The position numbers and the translations under genes are program-made. Shown in pieces: positions 13,001 through 23,969 of a stretch of 64,000 nucleotides of DNA (the first letter of the stretch is position 1; each line of letters starts with the position of its first letter). This stretch comes from Triplophysa rosa (taxonomy: Eukaryota; Chordata; Actinopteri; Cypriniformes; Nemacheilidae), in NCBI RefSeq assembly GCF_024868665.1, contig NC_079892.1, forward strand, positions 4,191,607 to 4,255,606. The letters run 5' to 3'. The notes beneath the pieces were generated by a model that had not been told where the DNA came from, made no database searches, and was given only the letters and a program-made list of their open reading frames with translations.

Positions 13001-13349
13001 TGAGGTGAAAGGATGCAAACAAGATGACATAAGTGGGTCCGTGAGGAGGGAAGACACTGAAAACATAAATCACGACACGTCAGTCGAATCCTCACGCACA
13101 CAAAGCCAACAGCCATTCGACATAAGCTGCATAAAGTCAGAGCCAGTCTCATTGGCTGACGAGGAGTTTGTATTTCTTAACGGCGAATCCGCTGACGGCT
13201 CAGAGAGTCTGGGCTCGCTGATCGGTACTCTGCGCCAGCAGATCCACGGCTCTGATTGGCTGGAGAAAAACAAGCCTGAACTAGCAGCTGGAGAGGACCC
13301 AGCACGATTGGATGTTTTTATAGATCTGTTAAACAGAGCAAGGAAGTAG
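3417..13349 (+). CDS. accs: Myb/SANT-like DNA-binding domain fused to ACC-synthase-like PLP enzyme (ACCS), 15 exons, 925 aa
   Basis: Exons by eye: 3417-4029, 5952-6595, 7594-7653, 7925-7995, 8143-8212, 8308-8374, 8559-8656, 9056-9133, 9370-9470, 9692-9781, 10058-10103, 10199-10340, 12467-12609, 12691-12844, 12949-13349. All junctions are GT/AG and phases match; the total of 2778 bases is exactly 926 codons. Residues 17-80 are a Myb/SANT-like (trihelix) domain, 248-256 a basic patch and 272-319 a charged coiled coil. From about 385 the protein follows vertebrate ACCS. Fold-type I PLP landmarks are present: NPHNPLG at 578-584, D609 and Y612, Schiff-base lysine K646 in SKDF, R654 and R780 in WFRIVF. 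Vertebrate ACCS proteins are generally regarded as lacking true ACC synthase activity, so the substrate is unknown. The 3' UTR may end after AATAAA at 14259. A mammal-like shorter start inside the gene is not excluded. Confidence 0.85.
4100..5215. repeat. Complex inverted-repeat cluster (AATGGTTT / AAACCATT units)
   Basis: The block is built from many direct and inverted copies of short units: AACCATTACA-type, CAGCAGGGA/TCCCTGCTGAA, ATTCCAGTAGGATTTA and CCCACCAATAGAA. Both orientations occur, so the region could fold into long hairpins. It lies wholly inside intron 1 of the Myb-ACCS gene. It resembles nested or tandemly rearranged copies of one short palindromic DNA transposon rather than a simple satellite. 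Internal boundaries are not resolved. Confidence 0.7.
5952..6595 (+). CDS. accs: Fusion gene exon 2: basic patch, coiled coil and start of the ACCS domain in one exon
   Basis: Residues 205-419. A single uninterrupted frame holds the QRKRRRVGR patch (248-256, a likely nuclear localisation signal), a Glu/Arg-rich helix (272-319) typical of MSANTD-type proteins, a Ser/Thr/Pro-rich linker, and then SPYLSRRG and YHANRHDENTNPN. Those last motifs match the N-terminal lead-in of vertebrate ACCS. The upstream split codon (G from exon 1 plus AT here) makes Asp in frame. The donor at 6596 is GTTAGT. Reading past it gives 32 more residues to a stop at 6692, so intron retention would yield a DNA-binding-only isoform. 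Confidence 0.85.
8775..8975. repeat. Short inverted-repeat element with AAGTATACTT ends
   Basis: AAGTATACTT-type motifs occur near both ends (about 8794 and 8950) with other AGTATACTT-like pieces between them. The element sits in the intron between exons 7 and 8 of the Myb-ACCS gene. It looks like a small non-autonomous DNA transposon. No clear target duplication was seen. Confidence 0.4.
10602..11706. mobile_element. Non-autonomous PIF/Harbinger-like DNA transposon, 1.1 kb
   Basis: The left end GGCCGTGTTCACACTTGACT and the right end are inverted copies (right end reads AGTCAAGTGTGAACACGGCC). Both are flanked by the trinucleotide TTA (10599-10601 and 11707-11709), the target duplication typical of PIF/Harbinger elements. 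No transposase is encoded. The element lies in the large intron between exons 12 and 13 of the Myb-ACCS gene and carries another element nested inside (10979-11483). Confidence 0.75.
10979..11483. mobile_element. TTAA-flanked inverted-repeat element nested in the Harbinger-like element
   Basis: It has perfect 14-bp terminal inverted repeats CTCTTTCCCCGCCA. TTAA lies directly outside both ends (10975-10978 and 11484-11487). TTAA duplication is characteristic of piggyBac-like and Kolobok elements. There is no coding capacity. Since it lies inside 10602-11706, it inserted after that element or came with it. Confidence 0.7.
12897..12948 (+). repeat. 17-18-bp tandem repeat forming the 3' end of the last ACCS intron
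   Basis: Three copies of ACATCTTGGTTCTTTA stand in a row. In the first two copies the unit is followed by AC; in the last, TTCTTTAG supplies the AG acceptor used by the final exon (starts 12949). The repeat therefore forms the polypyrimidine region of this splice site. Confidence 0.7.
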
Positions 13350-15480
13350 TGTGGTATGATACAGTGTCACTATGTGTTCTCTTTAAGTACAGGTATGGTC
13401 TGTAATTCCAAAAAAAAAGACACTCGGGACCCCCACAATTGTAAATGCATTGTGAATTCATTTGTGTTGAATCACAACAGTTGTATATCAAAGTTTTGTT
13501 TTTTATGAACGTTGTTTTAATCATAAATAATTATATCTTCACTGTCACATTGATTCAAGAGAGCTCCTTTTATGCCTCATGATTCAATTCTTTCAATTCT
13601 TTTAAAGCTGTCGTATCAAACAATCAAATTTCGCTTGAGCTGTTACAAAAAAATAAGAGTATTGTCAAGAGTTTGTTTTGTACTCTAAACGTCCTCCCTA
13701 TTACAAGATTTTAAAGGTTGAAAAAAATGGTTTGGAAATCTGAAATTTATTGATATTGCTGAACTTTGCGCTGTTCCTCACATATAGAACTTGACTGTAT
13801 GCTCATCGTAAAGTTTTTTTATTTTTGTGTATTTTAGTCTGATCTAAACATTTTCAGAGACACATTAAACGGCAGATTGTTGAATCTGTCACAACGTAAA
13901 AGTTTTATAAATACAAACTCCGATGTCTGAGCGGCGTTACATAAAAGTCTTAAAGGCACAGTGGCATTTTTTTTATGCTAAAGATCAAAAACATGTGACT
14001 ATTTTAGCAACAAAAGATTTTAAATTTTAACTGTCAAATTCTTGATATATGTTTTCAGTTATGGGATAAAAAGTGAATGCGGTTTAGATTAAAAATGTGT
14101 TTATTTTGTCTTTTTGACACTTATCTTTACAAGATGAACTTGTTCCATAAATGCCTTGTATTTTGACACCCAGATGGATGTTATCTTTACTTTTCAGTTT
14201 AGGGTCATGGCACGTTTGATATTTTCGTGGTTGTCGAGTGTTAAAGGGCTCCTTACTGAATAAATAAGTTAAATCTTACATTAAAATGTTTTATGTTAAA
14301 TTAGATTTTCCCAGCTGTGTCATGTTTGTTTTCTGTGATCCTCATTATTTTTTGTCTCTTTGCGATTATCTGGGAACAGCTTCTGTTGTCCAAAAATCAT
14401 GAGAGGACAGCGGAACTGGTCTCAGATCTGTGACAAACCACGAGCCACAGGAAGTAACCATTTGCAGGGTTTCCTGTGAGCCCACCTTGGTTGGGGAGAA
14501 GGGCTGTTTTATTTCCTTTGTCGTTTACTGTGACGACACAGCAGCGACCTTGTGTGATGTGTTGCCACGGTTACTGTGGTACAGCCTCCAGTACTGCATA
14601 CCACGATGACACCAGAAACAAAAAATAATCTCTTAAAGAGACAGTTAGGCCAAAAATGAAAATTCTGTAATGATTGATTCACCCTCATGTGGTTCAAAAC
14701 CCGTATATGACTCTTTAAGTGGAACACAAAAAAAGATGTTTTGAGAAATGTCTGCGGTTTTGTGTTCAAACAATGGAAGTCAACGAGGGTCAATGTTGTT
14801 CGGGGACCAACGTTCTTCAAAATATCTTCTTTTTTGTTCTTCGGAAGAAAAAAGTCATACAGGTTTAGAATGAGTATTTTTATTTATAATTTGTTCTTAA
14901 ATTGTCCACGTTCTCTAGTTCTGGACGTTATTGCTTACAGTATGCACGTGTTAACATTGAGAACAGCGAATATAATTTCACTTTCCAAACCACGGCGAGG
15001 GTGTCTAGGGGAATTTAACTACTGCCGTGATTGTATATGCAAGAGCTAGGGGGAGTTTCCACAGCGGGTAGGTCTCCACTGTGGGCTGGGGGAAATCTTT
15101 ACAGTGCAGAGGAAGCGAGATGGATACGTCCGTATGTCCTCATGCTAACCTCACTGTTGTGATGCACTTGATATGTCAGCATGCTCATTTGAGTCGCTGA
15201 TAACATTGTGTTTGTTGTACAGTCAAATCTGTCAATTAACATTTTAACGACGCTTCACATTATAACAGACAGCCATTACAGGTAAGAAAACCATGAAGAA
15301 TGATTTTGTTTTCTGAAGTAATAACCAATTGTAATGTCTTAGGACTCAAAACGTTCGTTGAATTCTTCAACCTACCTTGCAATGTGTTATGAAAGTGATG
15401 AGCTAAGTTTATTACCTGGAAAGATATAAACTTTATTTACCATTTAAATGTAACCATTCACGTTTTCTTTCATCAGAATA
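13350..15480. other. 3' UTR of the ACCS fusion and intergenic spacer
   Basis: The first 0.9 kb is probably the 3' UTR, ending after the AATAAA at 14259-14264. From 14632 to about 14880 there is a degraded copy of the common palindromic element. A GC-richer patch (15040-15130) could belong to the promoter of the claudin-like gene at 15481. No further coding sequence was seen. Confidence 0.5.
14632..14880. repeat. Family A palindromic MITE, truncated
   Basis: This is a diverged copy of the element that starts like TTAAAGGGATAGTTCACCC and contains the AACACAAAAGAAGATATTTTG core. The right terminal repeat is missing. At least nine other full or partial copies occur in this window. Confidence 0.6.
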
Positions 15481-17540
15481 ATGAAAGGACCAGAACTGGT
15501 TGACTCGAGGAGTCGTTTTCGATTTATGGAATCGTGTGTTGGACTGATGGGGAGTTTGTGTATCAACTATGCCATCTGGACCCCTCGGTGGCTGGATAGC
15601 AGGGGTCTGTGGTTCTCGGGGAATGAGACGAGCTCGGATGATAACTGGACGACTGAAGACATGGCTAAAGGTAATGTGGGATTCCTCTAACATCTGAAAG
15701 AATAAAGATGCGTTATGGCTTGGGTTATTGTTTTGTGTGAATCTTTTTATTTCCGTAAATGGAGAGTGGTGTGTGTTCTTTTTAAAAGAGGAAGATTGTT
15801 GTGAATTTTTCAAATATAGAAATGAATGTGCCACAATGTAAAAATAGTGCTGTCAAAAACAGAACATTTAAATGAGTTCCTGTTATGCGTTCAGGTTTAT
15901 AGATCTTAGGAACATATACTTGGGAACTGAAAGCTTAAAAGGAATCTTGTAACATTTGGCAAGTTTTGACCTGCGCATGTGAGACAATACTAGCTAGCCA
16001 AATGAGAGGGGAAATTCTTCTGTGAAAGTGTGGTGTAGAAATTCCTGAACATCAGATGTCTCAACAGTTATTTCAACTTGAAATGTCATATTGTGATTAA
16101 GTGCTTGTGTTGGAGGGGTTTCTGAGGTCGGGTGGGCTGCAGCTGACAGGCCTTGACATGCTGCATTTCTTGCATGTTTTATTAGTTGTAGCCTGTCTGG
16201 TTTTCCCGTCGTTAGAGGATGAAACATTTTATTGAAAAGTATGATCTCTTACGGTTCGTCCTTTATAATTTCATTAAAAAATCTCAAAAATGTATTGTAA
16301 AATACACTGGCTTTAGTTCTTAAGTAGATATTCTTAGTTAAAGGGATAGTTCAAAATCTGTCATCATTTATTCACCCTCATGCCATTTAAAATCTGTATA
16401 TGACTCATTTCATCTGTAGAACACAAAAGAAGATATTTTGATAAATGTCTCGGTGGTTTTGTGTCCAGACAATGGAAGTCAATGTTGTTTGGTTACAAAC
16501 GTTGTTCAAAATAGCGTTCGTGTTCTGCATAAGAAAGTCATACAGGTTTGGAATGACATGAGGGTGAATGATAAAATAATTTTCATTTTTGGGTGAACTG
16601 TCCCTTTAAATATAACCCTAGTTAAGTTGATCAGGTTTTAAGTATACAGTATGTATTAAGTTATTTGAGTTACCAAATTTAGTGTGTAAGATGAAACTAG
16701 ATTTTTCTTGGAAAATTGTTATCGACTAAATTTATTCCAGGGCTAAACCGTTTGAGTCCTGGATATGCCTTAGATTCACTGTCCTCAGGACTTTTTTATA
16801 AATGGTCCACCAAATTATATTATTGGTAACAGGACCATGGGCAATGTACCTGCTTGACCCCATATGATATCCCTGGGTCACTGTAAATCATTATAAATCA
16901 ACAATATTTATGTTATTTTTGTCTTGTTCAAACAGCTCTGGAAGCTGAGAAGGTCTTTGCAATAGTGGCATTTCTCATGTCAGTGAGTTCTGGAGTGTTG
17001 TGCCTCATGTTCGCCCTCTGCTGGACGTCTCAGACTGTGCGTTCTTACTCCAACACCCGCTCGCTGCTGATGGTGGGCCAGGCAGTTGACCCCACCACCC
17101 TGCTGCTTTTCACACTAGTACCTACAGGTCAGTACCTTAGTATTATTGTAGCTTCACTTGCTTGAGCGGTTCCTAGAGGACAGATTCAGTATCCACATAT
17201 TTATTAACTCCATCCTTATTTGATCTGTACAGGGTTTTTCTTTTTTCTTACCTGGACTCTTTTCACCCATCAACATATCGGTGTTATCCGGGACGACATC
17301 ACTCGACTCGGACCATCCTATTGGCTGGGAGTCGTGGGCTGGGTTTTGCTATTGGCTGTGCTGCCTGTGATCTTCCTGGTGGAGAAGTTGGTGGTTCCGG
17401 ACATTTTGCCAGACCTCATAAAGTCTGCAGATATATGGTGGAGGGCCCCGGAGGTCGCGTACGCAAGATCTTTAAGTGAAGGTTCTCATCATTCAAATCA
17501 CAAGTATCATGGTTACAGAAGGTATATGTCGGTGCCCTAA
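15481..17540 (+). CDS. Claudin-superfamily four-pass membrane protein, 3 exons, 229 aa
   Basis: Exons 15481-15670, 16936-17127 and 17233-17540 join with matching phases (690 bases). Predicted membrane segments lie at about 16-34, 70-93, 117-138 and 157-177, with both termini cytoplasmic by the family model. The first extracellular loop has a W37...GLW(42-44) motif like the claudin W-GLW signature, but it lacks the cysteine pair that classical claudins carry. It has two N-glycosylation sequons (N48, N55). The C-terminal tail is rich in His, Ser and Tyr and ends in SVP, not a typical PDZ-binding YV. It may be a claudin-like or PMP22/LHFPL/TMEM-type relative. I cannot name the orthologue. The polyadenylation signal is probably AATAAA at 18330. 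Confidence 0.8.
16338..16609. repeat. Family A palindromic MITE, near complete
   Basis: Left end TTAAAGGGATAGTTCA and right end TGAACTGTCCCTTTAA are inverted copies, with CACCCTCATG / CATGAGGGTG inside. It lies in intron 1 of the claudin-like gene. Confidence 0.75.
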
Positions 17541-18575
17541 AAGAGGGGGAGATGAAGAGTTTGTGATGAGTCAAATACTGCACCTTTATGTGCTATCTGA
17601 GAGCGAGCCCCAAAGCAACAGGGTTGTGTTAAACTTCTCTACTGGCTTTGATACTGTTGCCACTGTTTGACGCTGAGTGAGGACATCTGAAAAAGTGGTT
17701 GTGTCAGATTGCGTCAGATTACGGACTATCAGCAGAAAGGTTGTTCCAGTTGCAAACGGACTCTTAAAATGTTTTCAATCCTGATTTAAAGTCACATTGC
17801 ACGTTGTACCTCTAGCAATTCATATATTAAGTACTTAATAATCCCAGGTGCTAATACTGGATTTAACACTATGGGTTGTTTTCCCATACAGGGTTAAAGA
17901 CTAGTTTTACACAAAAATAAAATGCTAGAGATGTCTACACTGAAAACAGCTTGCACTAACATACATTTACATACGTAACAATTACATCAGTGCCTTTGTT
18001 TTCTCTCACAATCCACACAAGTAATGTTTTTTTGTAAAACAAGTTTGTAAAAGCTACTTAAATATCCTAATTTAACAAAGGCCAGTCCTGGTTTAATCGA
18101 ATCCCTGTCTGGAGATCGTTCCTACATGTTAAGTGTTGCAGTCTTTTCAGTGATAATGCTACATTTTTCCTATCAAACAGCGCCCTCTGCTGGTAGTGAT
18201 ATAAAGAGCATCCTGTCTTCTCTACTGTCTTTGAATCTGCTGTTAAAACCTGAACATGATTTCAATTGTATAAATTTGCATAATTATGAAATGTTTTTGG
18301 TTTATGTTTTTACGATAACACAAAATGTCAATAAATAAAAGAAATAGAAAGTTGAGTTTGAATCATCATACTTCATTGTAACAACACAGCAACCCTTTCT
18401 TTTCGGTGTATGATATTTCTAGTATAATGAGTAGCCTAAGTATTTAATGAAGTAATTATTCTTAATTTGAGATTATTCTTGACTCATTTTAAAAATGTTG
18501 TCATTTTTGAACATATAAAGCACCACAAATGTCATAAATGTAGTCCACTTCAATCCCACACTAATATCCAATACG

Positions 18576-18650
18576 TTAAAGGGATAGTTCACTCTCACTA
18601 CCCTCTTGTCATTTCATTTTAATTCATGACTTCGTTTTTAATTTCTTTAA
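18576..18650. repeat. Family A MITE fragment
   Basis: The left end TTAAAGGGATAGTTCAC followed by CTCTTGTCATTTCA matches the first part of the element. The remainder is lost. Confidence 0.5.
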
Positions 18651-19730
18651 TCTTTAATTCTTAAAAAAAAAAAAACTCGTGTTAATTTTCGTGTAACAGT
18701 CGCGACAATGCTGATCCACGAGAAAGACAACGGAGCTCAAAATGATAAAAAAAAGAATGACACTTAATAAAACGGCCTGATTTTACAACGGAATGCATAC
18801 AATCAGCACTAATTTCTTTCGCATCCAGAGACAACCCCTACCTCCACTAGAATAGTCTTTGTGCCATTAACCAGGGTCAGTCATCTCATTGAAGCCTTAA
18901 TAAAAAAGAAGGTTCAAATAAATGTTTAATTGACCATCTCACAGTAAAATAATTTTTTTTGATGCTGCAAATCCCTTAAAATAATCAAGCAATCTATATT
19001 AAAAATAAAACACAGAAAAGTAATTAGCCTATGTGCAACAATAACATAACAGTGCTAATGTAATGTCTTAACATAATATTGCTGTGACAACAGGGTTGTT
19101 TCTATTTAAATAGCTCCGTTTACACATTTTGTATAATGGGGTACTCCATTCCCCCGAAAAATGATGAAGACCCCTGTCTTAACCCATAGGGTTTCATTCT
19201 GATCCCACCCAGATGGAGATGAATGAAGTGTCTTTGTTAATTGTGTATTAATCAGGTGCAGGTCGAATTAAAAGGCACTTCCACCTTTTTAGCGGCGCCT
19301 AATGAGTTTGTTATTAAATCCACCGAGAGCTGCTTTTTTGTCACTTACTATCAGGAAAGCTCATAATTGGCCCTCAGATCACAACTTGAGTGTCCTTGAA
19401 GGTTGTGACGGCAGGGAGTCTGAGAGTGCATCGGTTGACATTGCCTTCCTGCCCGATGGGAGTACGGAAGCCATTCTGTGTGTGTTCTGTGTGTAATCGG
19501 GCCATTTTTATGATCGTTCGAGGACATTTTTCAGCAGGACACAGCTCTCAGAGGACCTCAGAGGTCCACACAATGCTGACATGCAGGTGGGCCCTTTATT
19601 TCTCGCTGTGCTAGCCTTTTGGATTTATTTACGCTGGCTTTTTTCTTCAAGGGCTGTGCTTTGAATGGAATGCTTTAATAGTAGGCCTATGAGAAGCGAT
19701 AAGTATTACGCAGAGCTAAATATTATGTGA

Positions 19731-20640
19731 AGAATTTGGTTCCAAAACGCGATAAACGCCATTAAAAAAAAAAGAGTTTCCGCCAAAATCAGTATTGTAT
19801 CAGGTCGGTATTGAAAAGTCACCTTTTAATTTTACGCAAAATGCGTTATCCGCCGTGTTATTCTGTCATGTTTTCTCCCTTTTTTCCCAAACCGCAGTCT
19901 CACTTCTCTGCAGAATGCGATATATCCGCTCAACCAATCACAGCACAGCATTCCACGCACTGTAAACAGTAATGGCGGCGCTCTGAATACGGTCGGCTCC
20001 TAGTTTACCTGAGCTACTTTGTACTTTATGTTCAACAAACAAACAAAAAATGAATAATTTTGACGGCATTGATGAACCTGTGCTGGTTTCTGCGGTGGGG
20101 AAGAAACGTAAGTCATCGAAATCTAATCATTTATGTGAGGAGATTAAGAAGATGAGGCAGTAATTTATAGCATTAAAAAGATATGACCCGTTGAATTCAT
20201 TTTAGGAGCGATGACTGATTGAATGTGTTTTTAGTCCAGTGCCTGTATGTAAGATTAGTATTGTATTGAGTTCAGAGGCTGTCATGTGAGGATCAACTCA
20301 CTTTGTTGTGTATTTTCAACCGTTTCAATATGAAAAATAACTTTTATATTGATTCAATGGATTTAAAGCATTTAAAAAAAATAATTGTCATGGATTTATT
20401 GCATTTTGGGGAAAAAATGACTCATCTTTATTTATATAGCACCAATATCAGTTTTTATAATAAATCTTTTAAAAACAAAATCCGGATTTGATTTTTTAAT
20501 GTTACTAGAACCTAAAGATGCTATGTGAAACTTTGAAACAGAAAATAGTGTTTTTCATCTTGCCGCTTTCTTTGCAAAGAAACCACATTTTTACTCAAAT
20601 TAATCAAAATGGATTTATAGCGCTTTGGAACCAAACTCTT
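19731..20640. mobile_element. Degenerate DNA transposon carrying a short exon-like ORF
   Basis: The outer sequences TTTGGTTCCAAAACGCGATAAA (about 19738) and, inverted, TTTATAGCGCTTTGGAACCAAA (about 20613-20634) form imperfect terminal repeats roughly 0.9 kb apart. Inside is a GC-rich promoter-like patch (19900-20010) and an ATG at 20050 opening a 37-codon frame rich in Lys. An apparent GTAAGT donor lies at 20107, within that frame. This resembles the first exon of a transposase-type gene whose body has been deleted. The superfamily is not identified. Confidence 0.45.
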
Positions 20641-21358
20641 AATGTACAGTGACACAATGTATTGTTAAATGATCTTATTGGATGTTACCAGAAGAAATCT
20701 GTCTTAACCCCCCCCCAAAAAAAACAGAGCAGTGGGTAAGGCATTTGCTCCACTACATAAATATTAATAATATGAAAAGAAAATATGTTTAGTCAAAATA
20801 TAGAGCCTACGATGTCTTTTAGAACAATGTGGTGTAGTTACGTCGTCTACCATTCAAGGGGCATAAATAAAAACAGCATTTACGCAGAGATTTGGGCCTG
20901 AGGTGGCCACTTTAAAGGCGCTCCATCAGCCGCGCGCGCCTGTGATTGATCGGCAGTGAGGACACGCCCACTCGCTTGGTACGTGAGGTCTCGGCCCTAG
21001 CGACACTCTTCATTTCAATTAAGGCCCAATTAGGGAGCCATGTTGTGCTAATTATGCCACGCTTCACATTCCCAGAATAAAGTGAGCGCGTGTTTACTGA
21101 GATAAATAAAGACACGGGCTGCCAAGGCGAACTGACCTTAATCAGATTTTCAGAGCTTTCTGTGTGCGCGTGCGCGTGCGTTGGTGTGTGTCATACTCTG
21201 TGATTGAAACAGGGTGTAATGATAAGAGTTGGCCGTCTGGTGGCAGTGTTGTAACACGTCTTGTGAAAACGTGGCGCCAATTCCCCGTATCATTTTTTCC
21301 TATTTGACAAATAATGAAATCAGGGAGGGTTGTTTCATGCTGAGAGGTTGTTTGCTTG

Positions 21359-21402
21359 TGCGTGTGTGTGTGCGCGCGCGCGTGTGTGTGTGTGCATGTG
21401 TG
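21359..21402. repeat. Alternating purine-pyrimidine (TG/CG) tract
   Basis: About 44 bases of TG and CG dinucleotides in uninterrupted or nearly uninterrupted alternation. Such tracts readily adopt Z-DNA. It is probably a microsatellite. Confidence 0.8.
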
Positions 21403-22289
21403 TTAGAGATGAATAAAAAATGTGCGGCTACATGTGGGGACTGTTTCTGCTCAGGCGTGTGAACAAAGTCTGATGAATTGGTGTCTAAAAACCATACAGT
21501 ATTCAGCGTTGTGGAATATAATACATAATAATACAGAGTAATGTGCTGTGTTTTTATAAAATCTTCTCAGTTGGTGTATAATGTAGCCTAACTGGAGTTT
21601 TTTTTACAGTCAGACATTTTTTTGCAGCCCTAACCACAAAAACATGGCATTTAAGACATGAAATGAAACTAAGATGACAAATGTGATGAACATTTTACAG
21701 AATCTGGTGACACCTCAAATTAGTTGACACCCCCGTCCCCTGCCTAAGATGGGGTTTGATCCGAGTCCAATTCGCTTTTAACTTGCGCGGAAATCCTCTT
21801 TTACTTCCTCTCTGGTTCTTTCGAAACACATTGTGACACAGACTGAATTAAGACTAGTTTTTCACACGCTGTCTCTGCTAATGGTTAATCTCGTCTAGCC
21901 TTAGAGTCGTGATCAATCCTCGCTTGTGAGACTGGCCGCTGTATTGGTCATGTTTATGGCTAGTCTTATGTAATATGTCTGACTGATCATCTGCACCACT
22001 AGCGGCTGGTATTGATCAAACTCTTTCTTTTTAGCACACTAGAGTTTTATTATCTGTAAAGAGGGAACCAGGAGAAGTGCTTTGGGATTGAGCTGGGACT
22101 AATCCACCAACAAAGCCCAGATCTGTCACCTGTATCCTCTATCATTTGTCATGTGATATTGAGGGAGATGGTAAACTTGCCCCTGTTCGTGTTGTAGAGG
22201 GATAAGTTTAATAGTTTCAAATTAAACCGTAGTTCAGATGTTAATACGGTCTCTCTGGCAGCTAAACTTATACAATATTTAACCCAATT

Positions 22290-22650
22290 CCCAGACAGCA
22301 CAGGTACGTCTGTAAAATGTCTGCAAAAGATCTGGGCTGAGTTTCCCGAAACCTTCGTATCACTACGACGTTCTTAAGAATATATCGCTACCACTCTTAA
22401 GGTATAACTTAAGAATGACGTAGCGTTAAGAAGTTTTCGGGAAACCCAGCCCTGTGTAACAATATCACATAAACATCTTAAAAAAGCACTTTTTTATACA
22501 TTCTAATTCATCAACATCGTACAGACATCTTCTAGACGTCTTTCTGATAGGAAACATCTCAGAGACGTAATGCAGATGGAACATTAAAAAAAACACGTCT
22601 TGCAGATGTAAATGCAGACATCAAATATACATCTCCCAGATGTGCTGTTA
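22290..22650 (-). repeat. Family C MITE (ACATCTGGGAGACGT), interrupted by a palindrome
   Basis: The sequence is largely the reverse complement of 22757-22940, sharing GACATCTTCTAGACGT and AGATGTAAATGCAGACATC. A separate 119-bp palindrome (22334-22452) is embedded in it. The two copies face each other about 100 bases apart and could form a large hairpin. Confidence 0.65.
22334..22452. repeat. 119-bp palindromic MITE nested in family C
   Basis: The left arm GGGCTGAGTTTCCCGAAA and right arm TTTTCGGGAAACCCAGCCC are inverted copies. Further inverted matches continue inward (CTACGACGTTCTTAAG / CTTAAGAATGACGTAG). It is a self-complementary foldback element. Confidence 0.75.
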
Positions 22651-22756
22651 GGGTTGTAACTCAGTTTGTTTATGAATGTGAAAAATATATGCAAAAAAAA
22701 TGTGTGTAGTGCTTACAAAGGCAAAACGTGGGATTTGTACATAGTTGCCATAAGAA

Positions 22757-22940
22757 CCCCTCATAGCACACTGACATCTGGGAGACGTCCATTTGATGTC
22801 TGCATTTACATCTGCCAGACATCTCTGAGACGACTCCTGTCAGATGTCATACCAACGTCTAGAAGATGTTTATGATTTAGAATGTATGTAAAACTGACTT
22901 TTCTAAGATGTTTATCAGATGTGTTTACACTCCAGATCAT
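22757..22940 (+). repeat. Family C MITE, second copy
   Basis: It begins CATAGCACACTGACATCTGG and shares ATTTGATGTCTGCATTTACATC with the copies at 22290-22650 (inverted) and 27308-27530 (same strand). Confidence 0.65.
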
Positions 22941-23969
22941 CTAGTCTAGTGTGAGAATATGGTTTTCTGTAAAAATAAAAGATAGATCACTGCGCTACAA
23001 CCTCTTCTACTCCAGCAGCTGTTTCGGGTGTTTCTATTCAGAGTCGGCGTGCTAATTGTGAAGGACATCTTCGCGACAGCAAGTGGGCGTTCCGTGGCAC
23101 TCGCGACACGTCTGCGTGGGTGTGTTTTTGAAACGTGCGTTGCTGGTAATCGGCTCACCGAGTGTTTGTTGCTCTGTACGACGTGTCGCTTGTCTTGAAG
23201 ATGTGTATACATACTCGCATCTGCTTGACAGCAAAGCTGGATGTTTTTAAACATTTCAAACTGTATTTTGTTGACTTGATTTGATTGACGGGTCTAAAGA
23301 CAAACATGGTTTATCAAGAAGGCAGTCGTAATCGGACAGACAGGCGGGGGTAGACGGGGGAACCTGTCGCTCTCTCTAGATTCTGTCTCTAGGGGATGTG
23401 ATAGTGGATAAAAGGATTTGATTTGTTGTAGTGTAAGGCGAGCCAGGGATTAAATGGTAACTTGACTTTCAAAGTGCCTGCGACATGGCCAGCGCACGCT
23501 CCTGGCCTTATGTCCGCACGCGCGCATACAACATTGTGTCTGCCGTGTCACTTTGGCCTGATCTCGGAAGCTGCTTACTGCAAATCAAATCTATTCCGGC
23601 CACATCTCTGCATCTAACAAAATAAACAGCTCGCACTATCCTCTTCCACCCCTTCATCCATCCGCAGATCGCTTAGTGGGAGAGAATGAAAAGCCATTTG
23701 TATTAGAGTGATGCACTCTCTAGGGCGCCAAGAGAGGAAAGGACGGAAACGCATAGATGAACACAGAGAGGGGAAGGGTATTTCCTTTTATCACCACAAT
23801 AAGTGGCCCATTTTGCCATGTGTGGTTGCCATTCTTCTACAGCCACAGATCAGTCCAATTTTAGGCAATTGGTCTGTCAAGCACACACCGCCAGTGTTGC
23901 TCATCCATGCATTAATTTCGAGAACCGGGGTCAGTGTTGTGGCATCACGTCATACATGCTATTCAGTTT

